Shown here in pieces: positions 10,936 to 21,170 of a stretch of 64,000 bases of DNA. The notes beneath the pieces were generated by a model. The model made no database searches and was not told the origin of the DNA. It worked only from the letters and a program-made list of their open reading frames with translations. How positions within the stretch are numbered: position 1 is the stretch's first letter; the number at the start of each line of letters is the position of its first letter. A program made the position numbers and the translations under genes. The stretch spans positions 82,404,377-82,468,376 of the forward strand of contig NC_083581.1 in NCBI RefSeq assembly GCF_027579695.1, written 5' to 3'. Source of the DNA: Neoarius graeffei. Its lineage: Eukaryota; Chordata; Actinopteri; Siluriformes; Ariidae.

Positions 10936-12500
10936 CACACAGGGAGTGCAGAATTATTAGGCAAATGAGTATGTTGACCACATTACCCTCTCTATGCATG
11001 TTGGCCTACTCCAAGCTGCATAGGCTTGAAAGCCTCCTACCAATTAAGCATACCAGGTGATGTGCATCTCTGTAATGAAAAGGGGTGTGGTCTAATGACA
11101 TCAACACCCTATATCAGGTGTGCAAAATTATTAGGCAACTTCCTTTCCTTTGGCAAAATGGGTCAGAAGAGGGATTTGACGGACTCAGAAAAGTAAAAAA
11201 TAGTGACATATATTGCAAAGGGATGGAGCACTCTTAAAATTGCCCAGCTTTTGAAGCGTGACCATCGAACAATCAAGCGCTTCATTCAAAATAGTCAACA
11301 GGGTCGCAAGAAGCGCGTTGAAAAAAAAGGTGCAAACTAACTGCCCGTGAACTGAGGAAAGTCAAGCGTGAAGCTGCCAAGATGCCACTTGCCACCAGTT
11401 TTGCCATATTTCAGAGCTGCAACATCACTGGAGTGTCAAAAAGCACAAGGTGTGCAATACTCAGGGACACGGCCAAGGTAACATAGGCTGAAAAACGACC
11501 ACCACTGAACAAGACACACAAGATGAAACGTCAAGACTGGGCCAAGAAGTATCACAAGACTGATTTTTCTAAGGTCTTATGGACAGATGAAATGAGAGTG
11601 AGTCTTGATGGGCCAGATGGATGGGCTCGTGGCTGGATCAGCAAAGGGCAGAGAGCTCCAGTCCGACTCAGACACCAGCAAGGTGGAGGTGGGGTACTGG
11701 TATGGGCTGGTATCATCAAAGATGAGCTTGTGGGACCTTTTCGGGTTGAGGATGGCGTCAAGCTCAACTCCCAGTCCTATTGTCAGTTTTTGGAAGACAC
11801 CTTCTTCAAGCAGTGGTACAGGAAGAAGTCAGCATCCTTCAAGAAAAACATGATTTTCATGCAGGACAATGCTCCATCACACGCATCCAAGTACTCCACA
11901 GCATGGCTGGCCAGAAAGGGTCTAAAGGAAGAAAGATTAATGACGTGGCCTCCTTGTTCACCTGATCTGAACCCCATAGAAAACCTGTGGTCCCTCATCA
12001 AATGTGAGATCTACAAGGAGGGGAAACAGTACACATCTCTGAACAGTGTCTGGGAGGCTGTGGTTGCTGCTGCACGCAATGTTGATCGCAAACAGATCAA
12101 AACACTGACCGAATCCATGGATGGCAGGCTTTTGAGTGTCCTTGTAAAGAAAGGCGGCTATATTAGTCACTGATTTGTTTTTTTTTTTTTTGAATGCCAG
12201 CAATGTATATTAGTGAATGTTGAGTTGTTATATTGGTTTCCCTGGTGAAAATAAATGAGTGAAATGGGTATATGTTTGTTTTTTGTTAAGTTGCCTAATA
12301 ATTATGCACAGTTATAGTCACCTGCACACACAGATATCCTCCTAAGATAGCTAAAACTAAGAAAGCCCTACTCCAACTTCCAAAAATACTCAGCTTTGAT
12401 ATTTGAGTCTTTTGGGTTCATCAAGAACATAGTTGTTTTTCAATAATAAAACTAATCCTCAAAAATACAACTTGCCTAATAATTCTGCACTCCCTGTATG
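10936..12500 (+). mobile_element. Tc1/mariner element with CAGGGAGTGCAG ends (DD37E type)
   Basis: The ends are inverted copies of CA[C/T]ACAGGGAGTGCAGAA, extending into ATTATTAGGCAA, with TA on both sides (10934-10935, 12501-12502). The transposase gene lies inside on the plus strand but is disrupted. The element lies in a cadherin intron, directly beside a SINE. Confidence 0.88.
11157..12173 (+). pseudogene. Tc1/mariner transposase, DD37E, disrupted
   Basis: The start is MGQKRDLTD at 11157 with the helix-turn-helix region following (WSTLKIAQLLKRDHRTIKRF). The catalytic part is open at 11523-12173: WTDE for the first Asp, MQDNAPSH for the second, and SPDLNPIENLW for the Glu. I count 37 residues between the second Asp and the Glu. 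The gene is broken by a TAA near 11194, a frameshift in an A-run near 11325 and a TAG near 11485. The enzyme would cut and paste the element at TA sites. DD37E Tc1-like elements (the TRT group) are known from fish; membership is inference. Confidence 0.82.
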
Positions 12501-12584
12501 TATATATATATATAGCTACAAATGGTTTGCATTTTAATTCATAAAAATGAGAAATCATTGAGTTCACTGACTCTTTACATAAAA

Positions 12585-13680
12585 AAAAATCCAGAAAATT
12601 TGATATTTTCCAAAATGCAATAATAACAAAACTCTGCGATTTGTTAATTCACATGAACCTTCATTTAACTGAAAAATAAATAAATAAATAAATAAATAAA
12701 TTGCTTTACTTATCAACTTAATTGTATTTTGTAAATATAAACAAAGTTAGAATTTGATGCCAACAACACACTCAAGAAAAAGTTGAGACAGAGGCATTAT
12801 TACCATTCTGTTACAGTACATCACCTTTCCTTTGAATAACACTTTTTAGTTGTATGGGAACTGAGGATACTAATTGTTGCAATTTTGCAATTGGAATTTT
12901 TGTCCATTTTTGCTTGATACAAGACTTCAGCTGCTTGACAGTCTGTGGTCTCCGTTGTCTGATTCTCCTCTTAATGATGTGTCATACATTCTCAATAGGA
13001 GACAGATCTGGACTGGCAGCAGGCCAGTCAAGCACATGCACTCTGTGTCTGTGAAGTCAAGCTTTTGTATCCTGTGCAGAATGAGGCCTGGCATTGTCCT
13101 ACAGTAATAAGCAGGGCCTTCCTGGGAAGAGACATCACCTTGATGGCAACATATGTCTCTCTAGATTCACAATATTCACCTCTGCATCAATGGTACCTTC
13201 ACACACACACATGCAACTCACCCATGCCGTGGGCACTGATGCACCCCCATACCATCACAGATGCTGGCTTTTTGTACCTTTCTTAGATTTTGGCACAAAG
13301 GGGTGAGCCACGCCCCAACCTTGCTTGCAAAGACTGAGCCTTTGGTGCATGCTCCTTTTGTACCCAATCACAATACCCTCACCTCTTATTAATTAATTTG
13401 CTTATTCTGTAATCTTTCAAAATAGTGTAACTTGAATATCCTTTAAACTTTTCAGTCTTATTTTGTCTCTGTCCCAACTTATTTTAAGTGTGTTGCAGGC
13501 ATCAAATTCTAATTCCATTTATATTTAAAAAATATGATCAAGTTGGTCAGTAAAACTATTGAAAATCTTTTCTTTGTACTGTTGTCAGTTAAATAAACGT
13601 TCACATGAATTAACAAAACCACGGATTTTTGTTTTTATTGCATTTTGGAAAATATTCAAACTTTTCTGGAAATGTGGTTT
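12585..13680 (-). mobile_element. Tc1-like element with long inverted repeats, internally deleted
   Basis: The outer arms match in inverted orientation over about 160 bp: GAATTTGATGCC...CAACACAC and further out TTTTCCAAAATGCAATAA appear at 12600-12790 and again complemented at 13470-13670. The left arm carries an AAAT microsatellite expansion (12673-12701). Inside is a minus-strand Tc1 transposase remnant (target of the ORF near 12854-13286, read antisense), with most of the gene deleted or scrambled. The exact outer end and TA duplication were not resolved. Confidence 0.65.
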
Positions 13681-13811
13681 GTATGATACCATATAATATG
13701 GATGAAAGAGTACAATATTTAGCCAGAATAGCCAAATCTTTTCTAGAATGTTGGAAAATATTAGCATCTTACTGTTGCATCATAACCCTAACCCTGTTTG
13801 CTTGTAGTTCT

Positions 13812-13816
<5 letters not shown>

Positions 13817-13873
<57 letters not shown>

Positions 13874-13888
13874 TATTATTATTATTAT
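13817..13888. repeat. (AAT)n / (ATT)n microsatellite, inverted pair
   Basis: A long AAT run switches to an ATT run after the spacer ACTT, so the tract can fold as a hairpin. Confidence 0.9.
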
Positions 13889-13889
13889 A

Positions 13890-14892
13890 TTTTTAAGATT
13901 TAAATACTAGGAAATCCTGGAAAACTACAGAGCCATTTAAAGGACATGGTGTAATTTTAGGTAAATATTTAGTGCTCACCAGATACTATCAGGATTTCAC
14001 TGCATGCAAACCAGACACTACTAGCCGAGCAGCAGATATTATCACATGTGAACCAGACACCACTGCATTCTTACCCAAAATGGTTTATAGTTTAAAAGAA
14101 CATATTGCCTAATAGTTCTGTTTTGCAGTTATGCTGCAGCTGAATTAATATTACCTTTATAGTTTATAGAAGTATACTTTCAGCTACATCTCAAGTATAA
14201 AAAACATCATGTTTATTGTTGCCAGTCATCATGGATACTTTATTACCAAAAGACATTTAAAAGTATTTTGAAGTCGAAGGGGGATCATAACAACTACAGC
14301 TGCATAGGTCAGCCACATGGTCACAGGTCATGCACAACAAATGTCAAGAAACTAATTTACCTGTGAACAAAGAAATTTAATCTGAAAGATCCCGGATCAT
14401 AGAGAAGTTCAGCTCAGAAACGCTAACAGTCTGCACTGTTGTAAGTACATTGCAAGAGGATAAAACTGCATTTTAATTCCAATGATAAACTGGAGCCACT
14501 TGGTATTTGTATCAAGATGTGAGTGCAGATTCTATGCTTTCAATGCATTTAAACATTTAAAAATGTTTTGAGAGTCTTCTTGAGATATTATGTACAATAA
14601 GTATAGCAAAATTCATCCACAGCTTGTAAATGTTAAAGTTGCAATGTCAATTCTAACTAATTTGTGTTAATTTCCTATGGAATTAGGCATTAAATGAACT
14701 GTTTTATATTATTGCAATGTGTTTATTCCAACTCAAACTGATTCAGAACTTACACTATGTGTATAACACTATCAATCTCCACCTCATTGCCTCAGCCACA
14801 AATACCACTGCCATATATGAACCAATTCAAGCCTCAGATATTCTGCTAAGAGAAAATGAACAGACATGGCATTAAAAAAAAATTATATTTAC
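13890..14892. other. Cadherin intron, no recognised feature
   Basis: AT-rich intron sequence with no open frame, no repeat family I recognise and no RNA gene. It ends at the donor site of the exon at 14893. Confidence 0.5.
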
Positions 14893-14955
14893 CCATTGGA
14901 GAGATCTCCTAATCATTTGTTGTTCAGTGGATGCTGAAAAACCTTGATAGAAACC
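14893..14955 (-). CDS. cdh26: Cadherin-26-like, cytoplasmic exon
   Basis: 63 bases, phase 0, 21 residues (GFYQGFSAS...RRSLQW). The acceptor is CCTCCTGCAG and the donor is GTAAATAT on the minus strand. It joins the exon ending at 15830 to the exon starting at 10363 without a frame change. The small size explains why no long open frame marks it. Confidence 0.82.
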
Positions 14956-15388
14956 CTGCAGGAGGGAAATGAAGAAAAACAGTGAGCTGATGTGTATCAC
15001 AGAAATGGCCAGGCTTGATTAGTTCTAGGAAACCGGTGCCTGTGTGAATTTCTGTTCACGCATCATAAGTTCCAGTCTAACTAAATTGTGGAGGCTCTAT
15101 TTACAAAGAATCTTGAGGCTAAATTGCTTCGAATTATGAGTTTAAAAATATTATTAAATTATTAAGAATAATTCATAAAGCATTTTGTGCTAAACGCAGC
15201 TCCCAAACTTGTGAAAACATAAAATCACGAACACCCCTTAAAGATTTAAGAAGTCAAGTATTTGATGTGTAATGACAACAAACATCAAAAAGTATTCTAT
15301 TTTTTTTTAGACTTTTTTGTCTAATATCACTCACAATAGAAATTTTAGAACTATACAAAGCCAAGCAAAGTAGCCATCATTATGATAC

Positions 15389-15765
15389 TCATCTCATCTC
15401 ATTATCTCTAGCCGCTTTATCCTTCTACAGGGTCGCAGGCGAGCTGGAGCCTATCCCAGCTGACTACGGGTGAAAGGCGGGGTTCACCCTGGACAAGTCG
15501 CCAGGTCATCACAGGGCTGACACATAGACACAGACAACCATTCACACTCACATTCACACCTACGCTCAATTTAGAGTCACCAGTTAACCTAACCTGCATG
15601 TCTTTGGACTGTGGGGGAAACCGGAGCACCCGGAGGAAACCCACACGGACACGGGGAGAACATGCAAACTCCACACAGAAAGGCCCTCGCCGGCCACGGG
15701 GCTCGAACCCGGACCTTCTTGCTGTGAGGCGACAGCGCTAACCACTACACCACCGTGCCACCTAT
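15389..15765 (-). mobile_element. tRNA-derived SINE family S, minus copy with target duplication
   Basis: Full-length copy with a 9-bp duplication TTATGATAC at 15380-15388 and 15766-15774. The tail on the plus strand reads ATCTCATCTCATTATC, then GCCGCTTTATCC; on the coding strand of the SINE this is GGATAAAGCGGC followed by an ATGAG repeat. The tRNA-like head lies only about 65 bases from the donor site of the cadherin exon at 15830. Confidence 0.9.
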
Positions 15766-15829
15766 TTATGATACGGAAGAATAAAATGCACTGTGTTGTA
15801 CTAGATTTGTGTTTAATTGTATCACATAC

Positions 15830-15937
15830 ATTGTGAAGCACCGACTCCTGTGAAGAAATTCCATTTTGAGCTCGTAGAGAATTGAATGTCTTCACACTGT
15901 GCTCACTCATGTCCATTTGGGCTATTTTAGCTGGCAG
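15830..15937 (-). CDS. cdh26: Cadherin-26-like, cytoplasmic exon
   Basis: 108 bases, phase 0, 36 residues starting LPAKIAQMDMSEH and ending SQESVLHN. The donor GTATGTG is strong. The acceptor (TTTTTCAAAAAG) has a weak pyrimidine tract, so this start is the least certain of the exon edges; a CAG four codons away would put a stop in frame and is rejected. Confidence 0.72.
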
Positions 15938-16232
15938 CTTTTTGAAAAAGATAAGTGTTAACACTTGTAGCACAGAGTTACGACAATGTTATAAACAGAA
16001 CCAGATTATACTCCACAGACACAACTTATTATGAATCAGGATGGCCATTTTTACTTTTTTTTCTGTTTAATGCAACAACATTGACAGGAATAATATTTGT
16101 TATTTATAGCCATTAATTTTGAAGATGTACATTTGTATGTATTTATTGTAACCAATAGTGTAGATTTGTCCATGCATTTAAATTAATGCTTAAAATTTAT
16201 TATTATTACATTTATAATGTATTTTCAGTAAC

Positions 16233-16354
16233 CTTGCAGTCAGTGCCAGGTGTCTCAGTGTTGGATTTAATAAGATACCAATCAGGAACATCATCAGTTG
16301 GGATCATAATTTTCTTCTGCTTGCAGGATATCAAAAAAGCCATCAGAAGAAATG
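16233..16354 (-). CDS. cdh26: Cadherin-26-like, exon with end of transmembrane helix and juxtamembrane tail
   Basis: 122 bases: two carried-over bases then 40 codons. It completes the transmembrane helix (FLLMAFLISC) and continues with basic KQKK and then DDVPDWYLIKSNTETPGTDCK, the juxtamembrane catenin-binding region by family position. Acceptor TTTGGGCAG, donor GTTACT. Confidence 0.85.
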
Positions 16355-17278
16355 CTGCCCAAAGAAAAATAAAAACACACACAACAGTATGTTGTTGTGT
16401 TCACACAACTTACTGCAGAAAAAAAATCCATCATTTAATAAGCATTAATCAAACATTTTACTCATCCAATCATAATTATTGAGTTCTACAGAGCACCAGA
16501 ATGGACATGGAGGAAAAACAAAACATACTGAAAAAAAGATACACTTTTATGAGGTCAACATGGAAACAGGGCTGTAGTGGAGGCTAAACACATGTAAATG
16601 GTGTTTATGCGCCACATACTTTTCTGAAATAGCATTGCCACACCTCTAAATGGAGTTTACCCAGTGTTAAAAGCATTAGAGTTTCCTATTTTACTAGCAC
16701 TAGCTGTAATATATTCAAAGTTGCACTGCATTATTAGCATTTATGGTACCTGTGGGATTGTTTCTCAGATGCTAAAGTCACTGTGGTTATAACCACTGAG
16801 TGGCTACCTTAGCATTCACATTAGTGTTCAACTCAAATGCTGTGAAAACAAACAAAAAAACACATCTAAAAAATGGATTTAGTGTCTTTAAATTTGAGCC
16901 CAATCTCAAGATTCTATGAACCTCATTCACTGGTGCGTGCACTCCATTACTGTGGTTTCCATCAGGGTTTCCATGTCACTGAACTGACCCGGAAGTACAT
17001 TGACCTCAATGAAAAAGGTTTTGTGAGCTCTCATAAAAGTACATTTTTTTCCCTCCGTGTCCCTTCCAGGTCTTCAGAGAGTTCATTGTTTAATAAAGAG
17101 AAAGATTTTATTTTTCAGCTGATCCTACAGGTCTATTTGGATGCCCTATTCACTTCATTATTTTCAATAATTTCATTATTTATTTAATTCAAAAGAAAAA
17201 CACAGTGTTTATTTCTGTAATTCTTCAGTGAAAGTTACACCTGTGCATAATGTGAATATCCCTGAATCTCAGCTTTAC
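16355..17278. other. Cadherin intron, no recognised feature
   Basis: No coding exon or transposon recognised. AT-rich sequence between the two exons that share the transmembrane helix. Confidence 0.5.
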
Positions 17279-17500
17279 CTAGCAGAAACAACAAAGCAAA
17301 TATTATGATTCCAATGGCGCCAAGGCTCGGCCGTGCAGTCATATATCTGCGACCCTGGCAGTTGGGTTCAATGATGCAGTCACACACAGTGATGGACAGG
17401 TTTTGGACTGATCCAATGCCCTGGTTGTCAGATATTTTAACCTGAAATTCATAATGGCCTGAATAGACGTTTTTCTCTCGGATTAGGTTCACAGTTGTTC
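17279..17500 (-). CDS. cdh26: Cadherin-26-like, exon with membrane-proximal repeat and transmembrane start
   Basis: 222 bases, entered with two bases of a split glycine codon and left with one base. It encodes TTVNLIREKNVYSG, YEFQVKISDNQG, the cysteine motif CDCIIEPNC and the beginning of the hydrophobic helix (IGIIIFALLFLL). Acceptor CTCTGCAG, donor GTAAAG. The phase fits both the upstream exon at 31845 and the downstream exon at 16354. Confidence 0.87.
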
Positions 17501-18099
17501 CTGCAGAGAGATCAGAGAATATATATTCATTATGTCACACTAATTCAGCATTTTGATTTTTGTACAATAACAGTAATTAATTGTTTAATATGATGCTAAT
17601 ACAATTTGTTTCTCTTCCAGTATTCCTTAGAATCTGGCTTAAACTTTGCATAAATAAACAGCTAGTATTTGTCTGTTAAATTGTGTTTCATAAATATTAA
17701 AAAAGCAAACTAAAAGATTGGTGAGCTCTTGATCATAGAGCTCTCGCATTGTAAAGTCCAACCCCTATCAGAATGAGTTGGGATGGTATGAAAAATGCAA
17801 ATAAAGCAAGAACCATTCCTGCATTTCAGGCCTGCAGAAAAATAACGACTGAAAATATATGAAACAACAATGCTATTTATTTATTTTTAAACTTTATCTC
17901 AGTATGTCTAGAAAATTCAGCATTTATATCAACAAACTGATAATAACAGGTAATAAGAGCTGAGCCAGGAGAGGGTCAGTCCTTTAACTCCCACAACATT
18001 TTCTAGTCTATCCAGGAGAATGGTATGATCAGTGGAGTCAAAAGCTGCACCAAGATCAAGCAACACAAGCAGCGAGACACAGCCCTGATCAGAGGCCTA

Positions 18100-18303
<204 letters not shown>

Positions 18304-18399
18304 TCAAAATTCCATGTTTTATTCAGAATAGAACATAGATGACATATCAAATGTTTAAACTGAGAAAATGTATCATTTAAAGAGAAAACTTAGGTGATT

Positions 18400-19583
18400 T
18401 TAAATTTCATGACAAAACCACATCTCAAAAAAGTTGGGACAAGGCCATGTTTCCCACTGTGAGACATCCCCTTTTCTCTTTACAACAGTCTGTAAACGTC
18501 TGGGGACTGAGGAGACAAGTTGCTCAAGTTTAGGGATAGGAATGTTAACCCATTCTTGTCTAATGTAGGATTCTAGTTGCTCAACTGTCTTAGGTCTTTT
18601 TTGTCGTATCTTCCGTTTTATGATGCGCCCAATGTTTTCTATGGGTGAAAGATCTGGACTGCAGGCTGGCCAGTTCAGTACCCGGACCCTTCTTCTACGC
18701 AGCCATGATGCTGTAATTGATGCAGTATGTGGTTTGGCATTGTCGTGTTGGAAAATGCAAGGTGTTCCCTGAAAGAGACGTCGTCTGGATGGGAGCATAT
18801 GTTGCTATAGAACCTGGATATACCTTTCAGCATTGATGGTGTCTTTCCAGATGTGTAAGCTGCCCATGCCACATGCACTAATGCAACCCCATACCATCAG
18901 AGATGCAGGCTTCTGAACTGAGCGCTGATAACAACTTGGGTCGTCCTTCTCCTCTTTAGTCCGAATGACACGGCGTCCCTGATTTCCATAAAGAACTTCA
19001 AATTTTAAAATAATTAGTTTTTTCTTTTGTTTCAGACATGAAACAAAAGAAAACACTAATTATTTTGATTTAAGAAGACATAATGAACGTAATATATTTA
19101 TTAAACTTCAAATTCTGATTCGTCTGACCACAGAACAGTTTTCCACTTTGCCACAGTCCATTTTAAATGAGTCTTGGCCCAGAGAAGACGTCTGCGCTTC
19201 TGGATTGTGTTTAGATACGGCTTCTTCTTTGAACTATAGAGTTTTAGCTGGCAACGGCGGATGGCACGGTGAATTGTGTTCACAGATAATATTCTCTGGA
19301 AATATTCCTGAGCCCATTTTGTGATTTCCAATACAGAAGCATGCCTGTATGTGATGCAGTGCCGTCTAAGGGCCCAAAGATCACGGGCACCCAGTATGGT
19401 TTTCCGGCCTTGACCCTTACGCACAGAGATTCTTCCAGATTCTCTGAATCTTTTGATGATATTATGCACTGTAGATGATGATGTTCAAACTCTTTGCAAT
19501 TTTACACTGTCGAACTCCTTTCTGATATTGCTCCACTATTTGTCGGTGCAGAATTAGGGGGATTGGTGATCCTCTTCCCATCT
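18400..19583 (-). pseudogene. Tc1 transposase (DD34E), broken
   Basis: The gene starts near 19583 (MGRGSPIP) and shows the paired-like DNA-binding helices (IIKRFRESGRISVRKGQGRK), the first catalytic Asp in WSDES, the second in HDNAKPHTA and the Glu in SPDLSPIEN. I count 34 residues between the last two, typical of Tc1. It is broken by a frameshift near 19485, by a 99-base palindromic insertion at 19005-19103 right after the first Asp region, and by a stop near 18800. Confidence 0.88.
19005..19103. mobile_element. 99-base palindromic insertion in the Tc1 transposase gene
   Basis: An 11-bp direct repeat AACTTCAAATT flanks it (18994-19004 and 19104-19114), consistent with a target-site duplication. 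Bases 19007-19034 and 19039-19066 form inverted arms of 28 bp with one mismatch and a 4-base loop. The remaining 37 bases are plain AT-rich sequence. I do not recognise the family. Confidence 0.65.
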
Positions 19584-20404
19584 TTACTTCTGAGAGCCGC
19601 TGCCACTCCAAGATGCTCTTTTTATACCCAGTCATGTTAATGGCCTATTGCCAATTGACCTAATGAGTTGCAATTTGGTCCTCCAGCTGTTCCTTTTTTG
19701 TACCTTTAACTTTTCCAGCCTCTTATTGCCCCTGTCCCAACTTTTTTGAGATGTGTTTCTGTCATGAAATTTCAAATGAGCCAATATTTGGCATGAAATT
19801 TCAAAATGTCTCACTTTCGACATTTGATATGTTGTCTATGTTCTATTGTGAATACAATATCAGTTTTTGAGATTTGTAAATTATTGCATTCCATTTTTAT
19901 TTACAATTTGTACTTTGTCCCAACTTCTTTGGAATCGGGGTTGTAGGATCTTGGAGAAAAAGGGGTGGTTTGATATTGGTCTATAGTTGGAAAGCTGACG
20001 GGGTCAAGGTCAGTTTTTTTTTTAATCAGAGGTTTGATTACTGCTAGTTTAAATGATTTGAATATATAGGCAGTGCTAATGGGACAATTGATAATTTTTG
20101 GAAGATGTTCGACTGGTTCTGGTATTTGCTGTTTGAAGAATCATATAGGTGAGGGATCTAGTACACAAGCTGAAGATTTTGATGAAATTAGTGAAGTAAG
20201 TTCGATTTCTCTAAGGGGAGTAAAACAGTCGAAGTGTTGATCTGATACAGTTATATTGTTAACTACAGGGTTACTTAAATTGTCTGGCTTTAAATTGACA
20301 ATTTAAATTTTTTTGGCTGCTATTTTCATTATTGCCACTGAAAAAAGTCATGAATTCATTGTTATTGTATATTGAAGATGTGCATGCTTCTGTGGTGGTA
20401 TTAT

Positions 20405-20438
20405 CTCATCTCATCTCATTATCTCTAGCCGCTTTATC
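20405..20438 (-). mobile_element. 34-base extreme 5'-truncated SINE/LINE tail insertion
   Basis: The insert is only the ATGAG-repeat tail and GGATAAAGCGGC end of SINE family S. A perfect 18-bp duplication, CTTCTGTGGTGGTATTAT, flanks it at 20387-20404 and 20439-20456. It is inserted into the L2 relic. Confidence 0.9.
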
Positions 20439-21170
20439 CTTCTGTGGTGGTATTATTCTGATTTAATTTTCATGGAGTGTTAAATAAGAAACTAGGATTA
20501 TTTTTGTTATCTTCTATTAGATTGGAGAGCTATGTTGCTTGAGCAGCACTAAGAACTTTTCTATAGTTCAGGAGGCTCTCCTTCCATGGTAATTGGAATA
20601 CAACCCATTTTATCTAATTTTTGAGTGGTCTGCTTTAAAGTGCATGGGTAATCATTATACCAGGGTACTTTTTTCTCTCTCTAATTATCTTTCTTTTATG
20701 TTGAGCTACATTATCTAAAGTATATTCTAATGTTGACTCTAAGCATTCAGTCATCTGAAATAAAGATATGAAGAGATTTCGCTATTTCATGCTCTATGGT
20801 GCATATCATCGTTAAACTATTCTAGGAATCTGGAGGAATTTCAGTGTGTAAAGAGCAAGGACACAAGCCTAAGCTGAACTCCCATGAGCTCTGATCTCTC
20901 AGATGGCATTGCATCAAGAACCATCATTCATCTATAGCTGATAGAACCACATGGGCTTGGGATTACTTTGGCAAACCTTAGTCAGGCACAACAATATGTA
21001 CTTACATCCACAAATGCCAGTTAAAACTTTACTGTGCAAAAAGAAAGACGTATATTAACTGTCTAGAAGTGCTGTTGACTTCACTGGGCCCAGAGACATC
21101 TGGGATGGATCATCATACAGTGGAAACATGGAGTGAGGTCAGATCAATCAGTATTCCAGCTCTCTTTTTT

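Noticed and set aside
15666-15765. tRNA-gene-like A and B boxes at SINE heads
   Set aside because: They belong to tRNA-derived SINEs with diverged acceptor stems and attached bodies; none is a functional tRNA gene.
16873-17187. 104-residue plus-strand frame in a cadherin intron
   Set aside because: No recognisable domain, no splice or promoter support, low-complexity end (SLFSIISLFI); treated as chance.
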